Below, one piece after another: positions 16,568 through 25,245 of a stretch of 54,796 nucleotides of DNA (the first letter of the stretch is position 1; each line of letters begins with the position of its first letter). The notes below the pieces were generated by a model. That model ran no database searches. It worked only from the letters and a program-made list of their open reading frames with translations, and had not been told where the DNA came from. Origin of the DNA: Peptococcaceae bacterium BRH_c4a (GTDB taxonomy: Bacteria > Bacillota > Desulfotomaculia > Desulfotomaculales > Desulfocucumaceae); the NCBI GenBank assembly GCA_000961585.1, contig LADN01000004.1, positions 1 through 54,796 of the forward strand, read 5' to 3'. Position numbers and translations under genes: made by a program.

Positions 16568-18253
16568 CTATTTGACCAGCCGGGCTTTGGCGTAGGTCCT
16601 GTATACCCTGTGCACCTCCACCGGGATCTTCTCGCCCACCAGGGATCCAGCCCCCTCGATATCCAGTATGAATCCGTCAATCCTGGCAATCCCGTCGTTG
16701 GTATTGGTAACATGGGGCTCCTCAACCCTTACTTCCAAAATCTGGCCCTGTCTTACGGGCAGGGTGTTGGCCAGTATTTCAGCCTGGTTGTGCAGTGGGC
16801 GCACATTAACCGACTCTATGTGCTGGCCCTGGGAGCCTCTGATGTACAGACTTTTTCCGGTGCGCTGCTCCAAATCCCGCAGGTTGGCGCCTCCGCTGCC
16901 GATGAGCCTGGCCGCCACCAGCGGATTGGCCTCCACCAGTATGGTGTCCGCCGAGGTCTGGCGGGCCAACTGGCAAATATAATTTTTAAACTGGATACCC
17001 ACCGTCTCCTCGGAAAGAACCTTGCCCCGCCCTTCACAGTAGGGGCACGGCCTCTGCATTACCTCGCTGAGACTGGAGCGGACCTTTTTGCGGGTCATTT
17101 CCACCAGGCCCAGTTGGGTGATACCCAGTATGTTTGTCTTGGTTTTGTCCTTTTTAATCTCCTCTTCCAGTACCTGAAGAACCTGCCGGCGGTGCTCCTC
17201 CAGATGCATATCGATAAAATCTGCGATAATGATGCCGCCCAGATTTCTAAGCCTGAGCTGGCGGGCGATTTCCACGGCGGCATCCAGGTTGGTGCGCAGC
17301 ACTGTGTCCTCCAGATTGGTGGTACCCACAAACTTTCCGGTATTTACATCTATGGCGGTTAGGGCCTCGGCCTGGTCGATGACTATATATCCCCCGCATT
17401 TAAGCCAGACCTTTCTTTTAAGGGCTTTTTCCAGTTCCTGCTCTATTCCGTACTCCCTGAATATGTCCTCCCTTTCATCCAGGGAAACCTTGAATTTCAG
17501 CCTGGGTCCTGTAATATCAAGCAAATCCAGCATTTTTTCATACTCATAGCGGGAATCGATGGTGAGGCGGCCCACGTCCTCGGTAAAGGTATCTCTCATT
17601 ATCCGTTGAATCAGCTCCAGGTCCCGGTGAAGTAAATTGGGCGCCGGCCCGTGGGCTGACCGGTGTAAAATTTTTTTCCAGAGCCTGGTCAGCATGACAA
17701 TATCCTGCCGCAGATCCTCCTCATCCACACCCTCGGCCACAGTCCTTACGATAACGCCCATATTTTCCGGCTTGACCCGTGAGGCCAAATCCTTCAGGCG
17801 ATCCCGCTCCTTTTCATTTTCTATGCGGCGGGAAATACCTATATAATCCATGGTGGGCATGAGGACCAGATAGCGTCCCGGCAATGTTATATGGGTTGTT
17901 ACCCGGGGACCCTTTGTCCCGATGGGCTCCTTTACTATCTGTACAATAACTTCCTGCCCGTGCTTTAATATGTCGCATATATTGGTTCCCAGGGCCGATC
18001 CGTGCCCCTGTCCGTCGGGGGAGCGGGCCGGAAGGGCATCCTCAACGTAAAGAAAGGCATTTTTATCCAGCCCTATATCCACAAAGGCGGCCTGCATACC
18101 GGGAAGAACATTTTCTACCCGCCCCCTGAAAATATTGCCCACCAGCCTCTGGGTCACCGATCTCTCAATAAAAAGCTCCACCGGGTTTTTGTCTTCCAGT
18201 ACGGCGACCCTTGTTTCCTCGTCGCTAACATTTATAACTATTTCTCTCAGCAT
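16568..18253 (-). CDS. rng: Ribonuclease G/E family endoribonuclease
   Basis: 561 residues, the length of RNase G rather than full RNase E. An S1 RNA-binding region near 35-130 (NIFRGRVENVLPGMQAAFVDIGL) leads into the catalytic domain. This contains AIDVNTGKFVG, whose acidic residues bind Mg, and the zinc-link motif CPYCEGRG near 400. It processes rRNA and mRNA 5' ends. A C-terminal TRAM-like region follows (EVRVEEPHVTNTNDGIARIDGF). It lies downstream of the two radical-SAM-linked genes, an arrangement common in clostridia, and upstream of the SelW-like ORF. Confidence 0.93.
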   Translation of the reverse strand: MLREIVINVSDEETRVAVLEDKNPVELFIERSVTQRLVGNIFRGRVENVLPGMQAAFVDIGLDKNAFLYVEDALPARSPDGQGHGSALGTNICDILKHGQEVIVQIVKEPIGTKGPRVTTHITLPGRYLVLMPTMDYIGISRRIENEKERDRLKDLASRVKPENMGVIVRTVAEGVDEEDLRQDIVMLTRLWKKILHRSAHGPAPNLLHRDLELIQRIMRDTFTEDVGRLTIDSRYEYEKMLDLLDITGPRLKFKVSLDEREDIFREYGIEQELEKALKRKVWLKCGGYIVIDQAEALTAIDVNTGKFVGTTNLEDTVLRTNLDAAVEIARQLRLRNLGGIIIADFIDMHLEEHRRQVLQVLEEEIKKDKTKTNILGITQLGLVEMTRKKVRSSLSEVMQRPCPYCEGRGKVLSEETVGIQFKNYICQLARQTSADTILVEANPLVAARLIGSGGANLRDLEQRTGKSLYIRGSQGQHIESVNVRPLHNQAEILANTLPVRQGQILEVRVEEPHVTNTNDGIARIDGFILDIEGAGSLVGEKIPVEVHRVYRTYAKARLVK

Positions 18254-18286
18254 AACAAAACCATCCTTAACGTCATGTCCGTAGTG

Positions 18287-18982
18287 TTAAAGGCAAATGA
18301 ACAGATCTCTCCCCCCGGGTCCGACGATCCCGGTACGGGTAAAATAAAGGTGACAGTCATTATTCAAAAGGCCGCAGCGTCCCCTTACGGCCTCAATTAC
18401 TTCTTCCGGGCGAACATTGAGGCTGCTGCTGGTCATAAGTTCCATTTCAATGATCAGGGCAGCCTCCTCCTCTCTCACCGAAAAAGCCAGTAATCCCGGA
18501 CGGATGTCAAAAATTACATTTCGCCCATCCTTTTTCCGGCGGCCAATGGTTATTTCCCGCATTCCCATCATATCTTCCAGACATTTTCTCAGGGTTTCCA
18601 CACCTTTGGGCAGTTCTTCCCGGGCAGCCCGGACCTGATAAACCGAACGCTCAATCTGGGCCATCAGCGCCGGTGACTTTTCCTCCACCAGGCACGCCCC
18701 GGTAACCCTTAAGCCGGGGGGCATAACCCTTTCCAGGGAGCATACAATTTGCTCAGGATCCATTGCACTGTCCAGCATTAAGTCCACGTACTCGTTCTGC
18801 CCGGCCATCCCCACCGGCAATGGAAAGCCAAAGCCAAATTTGGGATGGGGATTAAACCCCTCACTGAGGGAAAGCGGCAGAGAAGCCCTGCGCACTACCC
18901 GCTCGAAGGTCCGCACCATATCCAGATGTGATATGAACCTGGCGGCGCCTTCCTTAGAATACCTGATCCTGTAACGGGTCAC
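18287..18982 (-). CDS. TIGR03936/DUF2344 radical-SAM-linked protein
   Basis: About 231 residues. The N-terminus RYRIRYSKEGAARFISHLD and the LSEGFNPHPKFGFGFPLPVG block are the hallmark of the TIGR03936 family, always encoded beside a TIGR03960-type radical SAM protein. The biochemical role is not known; a part in RNA or ribosome modification is often guessed from the company of rng and rplU. It overlaps the upstream gene by about 29 nt. I place the start at GTG 18982, 8 bp after GGTGGAGG; GTG codons at 18997 and 18991 are alternatives. Confidence 0.9.
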   Translation of the reverse strand: MTRYRIRYSKEGAARFISHLDMVRTFERVVRRASLPLSLSEGFNPHPKFGFGFPLPVGMAGQNEYVDLMLDSAMDPEQIVCSLERVMPPGLRVTGACLVEEKSPALMAQIERSVYQVRAAREELPKGVETLRKCLEDMMGMREITIGRRKKDGRNVIFDIRPGLLAFSVREEEAALIIEMELMTSSSLNVRPEEVIEAVRGRCGLLNNDCHLYFTRTGIVGPGGRDLFICL

Positions 18983-20846
18983 AGCCGCCACCTCCACCCA
19001 TCTCAGGTTTTACTCCCATTTCGGTGCATACACCGCAGCCCGGGCACCTTCCTGTCCGGCAGTCCGGTGTGGTGGAAGCCTCCATGGCGTTCCTGTGCTC
19101 CCTCACCAGGAAATTTCTGCTCATTCCGGCCTCCACATGATCCCAGGGAAGCTTGTCGTCATAGTCATACCTGCGGTGCGCATACCACCCCGGATCCAGC
19201 CCGGTGTCCTCAAAGGCGGTCATCCACGTCCTGAAGTTAAAACACTCCGACCACCCGTCAAAGCGGGATCCCAGCTGCCAGGCCCTTTCCAGTGCGGCTG
19301 AAAGTTTCCGGTCACCCCGGGCAATAACCCCTTCCAAAAAACTTACCCCCGGATCATGCCATTTAAAGGAAATCCTTTTATCCCTTAACAGGGATTTTAT
19401 ATACATTTGTTTTTCCCTTAATTCCTCAATGGTGTTCTGGGGCTCCCACTGGAAAGGCGTATGGGACTTTGGCACAAAGGAGGATACGCTGACCGTAACT
19501 TTCAGCCGGCCCCTCTTTACCCCCATCTCCTCTCCCTTTTTCAGCACCAGCCCTGCCAGTGAGGCAATACCGTCCAGATCTTCCCTGGTCTCGGTGGGCA
19601 GCCCTATCATAAAATAAAGCTTTACCGCCTGCCAGCCGGCCCCAAAGGCTGCGGACACCGCCTCCAGCAGGTCTTTTTCGGTGACCCCTTTATTAATTAC
19701 GTCCCGGAGGCGCTGGGTTCCTGCCTCGGGAGCAAAAGTCAGGCTTGACCGGCGCACCCTTTGCAATTCTCCGGCCAGATCCACCGAAAAGGCGTCAACC
19801 CGCAGTGAAGGAAGGGAAACACCTACTCCCAGTCCGTCCATTCTATCCAGCAGCCCCTTCACCAGAGGGTTTATTCCCGAATAATCGGCGGAACTGAGGG
19901 AGGTGAGGGATATCTCATCATAACCGGTGTTTTTTACCAGGGCTTCAGCCTGCCGGATCAGTGTGTCCGGGGATTTTTCCCGCACCGGGCGGTAAAGGGC
20001 CCCGGCCTGGCAGAATCTGCAGCCCCTGGTGCAGCCCCTCAAAACCTCCAGCATTATCCGGTCATGCACCACACCTGTGTTGGGAACAATGGGTTTTTCC
20101 GGAAAGGTTACCCGGTCATAATCCTCCACCACCCTTTTCACCACCCTGGCCGGGGCCCCTTCCCGGGGGGACACCGCACACACAGATCCGTCGGAATTAT
20201 AGCCGGCCCGGTAAAAAGCTGGCACATAGATCCCCTGAATCCCCGCCAGTTCCCGGAGAAGGCGCTCTCTTCCACGCTCTTTGGCGGATTTATAAACATC
20301 AATTATGTCGTGAAAAAGCTCTTCCCCCTCGCCAATGGCAAAGACATCGATAAATTCGGCCAGAGGCTCGGGGTTAAAGGCGCAGGGCCCTCCGGCTATG
20401 ACCAGGGGAAACCCGGATTTCCGGTCAGATGATCTCAGGGGAATGCCCGCCAGATCCAGCATATTTAAAATGTTGGTAAAGCTCATTTCGTACTGCAGCG
20501 TAAAGGCTGCAATATCAAAATCGCCCAGGGGCCTTTTGGACTCAATGCTTAAAAGGGGTATCCGGTTCTGGCGAAGCTTTTCCTCCATGTCTCCCCAGGG
20601 CGCAAAAACCCTTTCCATAAGCGTGTCCGGACGCCGGTTGACAGTATCGTACAGTATCTGCAGGCCGAGGTGGGACATCCCCACCTCGTAAACGTCAGGA
20701 AAGGCAAAGGCTATTTTTACGGCGGTCTCTTCCCACTCTTTACAGACCGAGTTCCACTCCCCTCCGGCGTAGCGGGCCGGCTTCTGAACCCGGGCCAGCA
20801 GTCTGTCCAATTCTTTTGCGTAATTTCTTTTGTCTGTTAAAATCAA
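18954..20846 (-). CDS. TIGR03960 family B12-binding-like radical SAM protein
   Basis: About 630 residues. An N-terminal B12-binding-like domain (DVYEVGMSHLGLQILYDTVN) precedes the radical SAM core with the 4Fe-4S motif C-TRG-C-RF-C near residue 285. The C-terminus carries a cysteine-rich CRTGRCPGCGVC tail. The gene is partner to the DUF2344 protein downstream. TTG at 20846 is preferred as start because GGGAGGT lies 6 bp upstream; earlier starts at 20867 (ATG) and 20918 lack a good ribosome binding site. The substrate is unknown. Confidence 0.92.
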   Translation of the reverse strand: MILTDKRNYAKELDRLLARVQKPARYAGGEWNSVCKEWEETAVKIAFAFPDVYEVGMSHLGLQILYDTVNRRPDTLMERVFAPWGDMEEKLRQNRIPLLSIESKRPLGDFDIAAFTLQYEMSFTNILNMLDLAGIPLRSSDRKSGFPLVIAGGPCAFNPEPLAEFIDVFAIGEGEELFHDIIDVYKSAKERGRERLLRELAGIQGIYVPAFYRAGYNSDGSVCAVSPREGAPARVVKRVVEDYDRVTFPEKPIVPNTGVVHDRIMLEVLRGCTRGCRFCQAGALYRPVREKSPDTLIRQAEALVKNTGYDEISLTSLSSADYSGINPLVKGLLDRMDGLGVGVSLPSLRVDAFSVDLAGELQRVRRSSLTFAPEAGTQRLRDVINKGVTEKDLLEAVSAAFGAGWQAVKLYFMIGLPTETREDLDGIASLAGLVLKKGEEMGVKRGRLKVTVSVSSFVPKSHTPFQWEPQNTIEELREKQMYIKSLLRDKRISFKWHDPGVSFLEGVIARGDRKLSAALERAWQLGSRFDGWSECFNFRTWMTAFEDTGLDPGWYAHRRYDYDDKLPWDHVEAGMSRNFLVREHRNAMEASTTPDCRTGRCPGCGVCTEMGVKPEMGGGGGCDPLQDQVF

Positions 20847-21030
20847 TAAACTACCTCCCGCCGTCATGAAGAAGTGCCTTTTGTTACCGCTTGGGCCGGG
20901 CCCGGATATATTTAACAAAATATACCTGTTTTACGGCTTTATATCCTTTCTACAAACTTTGTTATTTACCTGCGATACTGATAAAAAGTATTACAAATAA
21001 GCAAAGAAAGCCATATGCTTTTTTTAGCGG

Positions 21031-21783
21031 TCAGCCGTATATTTCTTCATTCTTATTTGCTGTCACTTTAATAACATTGAGAGGAACATCATTTCTCAAA
21101 ATCCTGATCTGCTCCATATAACCCTCACCTATCAGCCTGTTCATGGCGACAATTATTTTCTTGAAATAACAATCCCTGTATTCCGGGGGGGCCTGGACTT
21201 TTTCCATGTACGCCTGGGCCGTTTTAACGAAGGTCAGGTATCTGTAGCGCTCCTCCTGGCTCAGTATAAACCGCTTCAAATCCTCAAGATCCACCTCGAA
21301 GCTTACGCCGGTTATTTCGATAACGTCATCCCTGCCTGCCGCCATCTGCAATTCCCGGCTTATGGAACCCCTGACACCCACCACCACCAACTTTTTGCCG
21401 TCCCTTATCTTGAGCCTAGCCACAATATTTGAAAAATGGCCGTCTCCGGTGGCAAGAACTATGTTTTCCACCTCTTTGTTTTCCTCTTTAAAAACAAATA
21501 AATCCTCCACAATTTTAAAATCGGTATAGGACTTCTCCTTACCACCCACCGTTTCTGTTCTGGTATGGACCACTTCGAAGCTGGCAGCCCTGAGTTTTGG
21601 CACCTCGTTTTTGATATAGGGGTTTTTTTCAAAGTCCCCGTAGGCCCTGGCCGTTATTATATGGCCATACTGGCGGGAAATCCTGATTATTTCCATGGGA
21701 TCGGGCTGAGCCTGAAACTTGTTGTACATACTGTAAAAAAGATTTTCATAATCTGCGAAAATAGCCACCTTGCACATTTCCAA
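21031..21783 (-). CDS. NYN/PIN-like domain protein (LabA/DUF88)
   Basis: 250 residues. The N-terminal 165 residues have the NYN nuclease fold: IFADYENL with the first catalytic Asp, ARAYGDF, VLATGDGHFSNIV with two further conserved acids, and a VVVGVRGS strand. The C-terminal part is helical and basic and may bind nucleic acid. NYN proteins are predicted or shown ribonucleases. TTG 21783 is favoured by the GGGGGTG 7 bp upstream. It sits between the radical SAM pair and spoIVFB on the same strand with 82-bp and 184-bp gaps. Confidence 0.85.
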   Translation of the reverse strand: MEMCKVAIFADYENLFYSMYNKFQAQPDPMEIIRISRQYGHIITARAYGDFEKNPYIKNEVPKLRAASFEVVHTRTETVGGKEKSYTDFKIVEDLFVFKEENKEVENIVLATGDGHFSNIVARLKIRDGKKLVVVGVRGSISRELQMAAGRDDVIEITGVSFEVDLEDLKRFILSQEERYRYLTFVKTAQAYMEKVQAPPEYRDCYFKKIIVAMNRLIGEGYMEQIRILRNDVPLNVIKVTANKNEEIYG

Positions 21784-21865
21784 TTTCTATCACCCCCTCG
21801 GCTGGATTTATTTAAAGTATTGCCTCATTGCTTTGAATCCATGCCCGAAAGGTTAGTTTGTCTTA

Positions 21866-22738
21866 TCATATAGCACTTATCCGACCCACCTGATGATCGA
21901 ATCCAAATTTAAATAATCCGTCAATTATCCTGTTCTCGGGAAGAATTCCTTTTAATTCCATTTCCCCCGAATAAACCGCCACAAAGTGAAATCTTTCCGG
22001 CATAAAAAGGCGGACCACCTCACCCAGGGTGGCGTCCTCCCGGGCCACCAGAGTAACTGACGGAATTACCCCTTCCCTGAGAAGGTCGTCCTTTTTTTGC
22101 ATCATGTGGCGCATGAAGAGAAAAGGAGCCGTAACCCGCTCCCTGGTGGCCGCGTAGAATAGAAAAAGCCCGGTGGCAAGAATGTCCAGGCCGGACCAGC
22201 CCGTTATCAGACCAGCAGTCCCGGCGGTAATGATTACCACAGCCATAAATTGACCCAAACCGGCCGCCTGGTATGTGGCCTTTTTTATCCCCACCCTTTT
22301 TGCCAAGAAGGCCCTGTAAACCCGCCCCCCGTCCAGAGGCAAGGCCGGAAGCACGTTAAATGCCGCGATTAGTATATTGCACTGCAGGAAAAAGGACAGG
22401 TTGTCATCCCGGAACCCGTAATTACTTAAAGCGGCGCCGGCCAGAAAAAGCCCCAGATTAGCCGCAGGGCCGGCCACCGCTATGTATATTTCCTGCCGGG
22501 GGTTCACCGGCATGTCCCCTCCCATCCTGGTAACCCCTCCAAATGGCAGCAGCTCCACGTCGGCCACCGGAACCTTCAGCTTTCTGGCCATAACTGCGTG
22601 GGCAAATTCATGAACCAGAACCACTCCAAAGGCAATCAGCCCCTTGTCCAATATGCCGGCTACAAAAAACAGGCCCAAAAGGGCCATGAAAAACGGGTTT
22701 AGATAAATGTTTACACCCCGGAGCCTGCCAATCTTCAA
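21866..22738 (-). CDS. spoIVFB: SpoIVFB-like M50 site-2 protease with CBS-like tail
   Basis: 290 residues. Zinc ligands are in HEFAH (43-47) and the third ligand in NVLPALPLDGG (about 126-136). About five membrane segments are followed from residue 205 by a soluble tail resembling one CBS-type repeat (VTLVAREDATLGEVV). SpoIVFB cleaves pro-sigma-K in the mother-cell compartment during sporulation. The gene directly follows the SpoIVFA-like M23 gene with 9 bp between, the classical spoIVFA-spoIVFB order, next to rplU-rng as in Bacillus. Regulation by sporulation sigma factors is expected but no promoter was identified. Confidence 0.88.
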   Translation of the reverse strand: MKIGRLRGVNIYLNPFFMALLGLFFVAGILDKGLIAFGVVLVHEFAHAVMARKLKVPVADVELLPFGGVTRMGGDMPVNPRQEIYIAVAGPAANLGLFLAGAALSNYGFRDDNLSFFLQCNILIAAFNVLPALPLDGGRVYRAFLAKRVGIKKATYQAAGLGQFMAVVIITAGTAGLITGWSGLDILATGLFLFYAATRERVTAPFLFMRHMMQKKDDLLREGVIPSVTLVAREDATLGEVVRLFMPERFHFVAVYSGEMELKGILPENRIIDGLFKFGFDHQVGRISAI

Positions 22739-22747
22739 ATCGGTCCC

Positions 22748-23569
22748 CTACCTTTCCGACCGCAGATCAAGCCTTGACAGCGGATCCACCAGGGCGCCTT
22801 TTTCCCTCAGCTCAAAATGCAGCCCACCGCCTTTAATATCACCATTTTTAGCAATATCACCCAGGGATTCCCCCGCCTTTACCACCTGTCCCTCAGTAAC
22901 CTTTACGTTCCCAAGTCCTGCGTAGAGGGTATATACACCGTCACCATGATCCATCAGAATATACCGTCCGTACTGAACACTGACGCCTATTTTCTTTACC
23001 TTGCCCGGCAGGGCTGACCTCACCGCTGATCCCGGGCCCACCGCAATATCTATGCCGGGGTGAAACCGATCCAGATCATCCATGGAGTCTTTGTTCCATC
23101 CATACTCACGGATCACCTTGCCGGACACCGGTATCATCAGCCGACCCGCCGGTGTGGAGTTGCCCATGGCCTCCTTAACTGTGCCCTCCTGGGGCATTCC
23201 ACTGTCCAACTGGCTTTCCGCCCCGGCCATCTGCAGACCGAACTTAACGGCCTTTTCCATGGCCGGCCTGACATTCCAGTCGGTGGTCAGTATGTAGCGC
23301 AAGCCCACCCTCACATCTTCACCAACCGGGCTGTTCATCTGCCTGACGGCCAGCAGCAGGGCCAGAATGGAGAGAACGGCTATGATGCGGTAAACTGTCT
23401 TTTGACCGGATCCGGCCCCCGGAGGCTCACCCCAACCGTACCCGCCCCCCTTTCTGTTGGGCCTGTAGTAATTTGACCAGTCATAGTCCTGGATGTTTTT
23501 ATTCTGATAAAACTCATTCAGTGTCTGCGATTTCTTTTTTTCCTTACTGCCCCAAAACATTATCATCAC
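22748..23569 (-). CDS. spoIVFA: SpoIVFA-like membrane protein with degenerate M23 domain
   Basis: 273 residues. A cytoplasmic lysine-rich N-terminus (about 60 residues) precedes one membrane segment (about 61-78), a linker and a LytM/M23 domain from about 145. The M23 H-x3-D metal motif is kept in HPGIDI and the last His in LHFEL. The usual G-H-L histidine of the HxH motif is replaced in LYAGLGNV, so the domain is probably not an active peptidase. That matches SpoIVFA, which anchors and restrains SpoIVFB through an inactive LytM domain. It is translated just before spoIVFB. Confidence 0.8.
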   Translation of the reverse strand: MMIMFWGSKEKKKSQTLNEFYQNKNIQDYDWSNYYRPNRKGGGYGWGEPPGAGSGQKTVYRIIAVLSILALLLAVRQMNSPVGEDVRVGLRYILTTDWNVRPAMEKAVKFGLQMAGAESQLDSGMPQEGTVKEAMGNSTPAGRLMIPVSGKVIREYGWNKDSMDDLDRFHPGIDIAVGPGSAVRSALPGKVKKIGVSVQYGRYILMDHGDGVYTLYAGLGNVKVTEGQVVKAGESLGDIAKNGDIKGGGLHFELREKGALVDPLSRLDLRSER

Positions 23570-23639
23570 CCCCAGAAATTTCCTTATAGGTTATAAAATA
23601 TATATTTGCCTGGGTGGACAAATATGACAAGCCCTGGGA

Positions 23640-23764
23640 AAACAAAATACCCGCCCTGCAGGCGGGTGGGAATCCAGAATCCAGAATGAGCTGGAGTGAC
23701 CCTAAATAGAAATACCCTGACCATTCTGACTCCTGACTCCTGACTCCTGTATTCTGACGGGAAA
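23640..23764. repeat. Terminator hairpin flanked by heptad arrays
   Basis: Hairpin ACCCGCC / GGCGGGT at about 23648-23668 is followed by AATCCAG units and a weak GAGTGACCC remnant of the long element's conserved block. A second array of TCCTGAC units follows at about 23724-23760. No ORF was seen in this gap between the FRG and SpoIVFA-like genes. It may be a truncated or nascent relative of the long inverted-repeat elements. Confidence 0.7.
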
Positions 23765-23773
23765 GCATTACAG

Positions 23774-24571
23774 TTATAGCAAATTTCCGTGCGGGCTGTA
23801 GTGCCGCTTCAGCCAGTTGGAAAGCCCGTCCAGCCCCGGGAACAACACTCTCTCGGTTATATTGGTCTGATCCAGTTTATCCCGGATCTCCCACTTCAGT
23901 GTACTGGGAATTATTATTCTCCGGCAAAGTCCGGGGTGATCAGCCAGCCACTGGTTCAGCAGGGCTGCGGGATTGGAGATGGTTGAAAAAAGAGCATACT
24001 GGTTCACTATGCGATCGTCAAGGGACGGCGGCTCAAAAAAGACCACAAAATCAGCAGGCGACAGCCTGTCGAATTCCGGCAGCGTTCCGGCGGCCCGGGT
24101 GAGCATTTCAACGGTAAAGCCGTTGGCCCCCTCTTTTTCCAGTATCCCCCTCAGTGACGGCGGCAGGTATTTATGAGCCTCAACATAGTCTACGCACCAT
24201 ATAACCCCGTCCACCCCCAGATGTTCTATATTGGCAGTGGCAAAATGCGCCGCCACATAGGGGGAGAATGTCCAGTCCAGCAGACGGGTGGGCAGTCCGT
24301 GATGCTGGGCCACCGCCAGCCAGTTCCAGATAGAATCACCACTGACAGCGTCCCGGTGGGCGTATTTTCTAAAATTACGGAGAATGTGATTCTCCAGCCT
24401 CTCATATGCGCCCCCCAGCCTTATCAGACTGGTTTTCAGTTCATAGGACGAGTGCGAAAGTCCCCTGTACACATAATTGGATCGAAACCTTTTCAGCGGC
24501 TCCTGCCAGGACCCCTCAAACAATTGGTGGTTTAGATCACTCCAACTGTTTACCGTTATGTCATCAATCAC
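23774..24571 (-). CDS. FRG domain-containing protein
   Basis: About 265 residues. The N-terminal part contains YVYRGLSHSSYELKTSL, the R-G-x8-L motif that defines FRG domains, followed by LAVAQHHGLPTRLLDWTFSP, the second conserved block with its invariant QH-G-P-TRLLDW. No signal peptide or membrane segment is seen. The biochemical function of FRG domains is not established. GTG 24571 is preferred because AGGAGG lies 10 bp upstream. The gene is flanked by heptad repeats and absent from the usual spoIVFA-rodA neighbourhood as I know it, so it may be an insertion. Confidence 0.82.
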   Translation of the reverse strand: MIDDITVNSWSDLNHQLFEGSWQEPLKRFRSNYVYRGLSHSSYELKTSLIRLGGAYERLENHILRNFRKYAHRDAVSGDSIWNWLAVAQHHGLPTRLLDWTFSPYVAAHFATANIEHLGVDGVIWCVDYVEAHKYLPPSLRGILEKEGANGFTVEMLTRAAGTLPEFDRLSPADFVVFFEPPSLDDRIVNQYALFSTISNPAALLNQWLADHPGLCRRIIIPSTLKWEIRDKLDQTNITERVLFPGLDGLSNWLKRHYSPHGNLL

Positions 24572-24718
24572 TGCCCTCACCCCTCCTGAAATCTGTTTAT
24601 TTTGCTGAAATCCTGCGGGACAGGCCATTCTCTGTCAATACATTGCGGCTGCAATCACCGTTGTAGTAGAATAGTGTTGCAGGAATAACCGGATTGGTTT
24701 GTGAGGTATTGTAAAATT

Positions 24719-24925
24719 ATGGATAATAACAGGCGGCAGTCCAGGGTCTACCAGTTCGACCCCAATAAAAAAAAGCTTAAGTCCGTGAATTATGTTGATC
24801 CGGAAAAAAAGCATATGGCGAAGGAAAGAAAACAGGCCCAAAAAGACCGCAGGAATTTTATGATCGGAGTTGCCCTGCTGGTTCTGGCGGTGGTGGCCCT
24901 GACATTTTTCAAACTGGGATTTTAA
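24719..24925 (+). CDS. Small single-pass membrane protein, unknown
   Basis: 68 residues. A charged, lysine-rich N-terminal half (residues 1-47) is followed by one C-terminal membrane segment (about 48-66) and FKLGF at the end. This is the topology of a tail-anchored or N-in protein. I recognise no family. GAGGT lies 11 bp before the ATG; a GTG at 24701 is an alternative start. It is transcribed divergently from the FRG gene and followed immediately by a hairpin and the heptad array of the next repeat. Confidence 0.5.
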   Translation: MDNNRRQSRVYQFDPNKKKLKSVNYVDPEKKHMAKERKQAQKDRRNFMIGVALLVLAVVALTFFKLGF

Positions 24926-24926
24926 A

Positions 24927-25223
24927 AAACCGCCTTGTCGGCGGTGCCGTCTTGCAGACGGCGGAATCCAGAAGCCAGGAGTCAGGAGCCAGAATGGTGA
25001 AGGCATTCCTTAAGGTCCATTGCCCAATTGCATCTATAGGTTTGTAATCGGCCAGAGGTCTACTTTAGGGGTGGATGAAAAAGCTGCCTTCAATAATTAT
25101 TACTTAGCAGAGGACACAGAGAAATTGGTATTTGAAATCTAAACCCCCATTAACTGGCTCAATTAAGAAAAGCAAATAAGGAATGCCTTGGCCAACTCCT
25201 GTCTCCTGTCTCCTGACGGGATA
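24927..25223. repeat. Hairpin, heptad arrays and a second repeat type
   Basis: Starts with terminator-like ACCGCC/GGCGGT followed by GCCGTCT/AGACGGC, identical in layout to the left end of the long elements. AATCCAG-type units follow to about 24997. At about 25108-25195 lies a different repeat that contains GAGGACACAGAGAAAT and AGCAAATAAGGAATGCCTTGG, shared with 41450-41540. A TCCTGTC array closes it at about 25196-25220. No gene was seen in this roughly 320-bp gap. Confidence 0.7.
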
Positions 25224-25245
25224 TTTTTTCAGATATGAACAGTTT

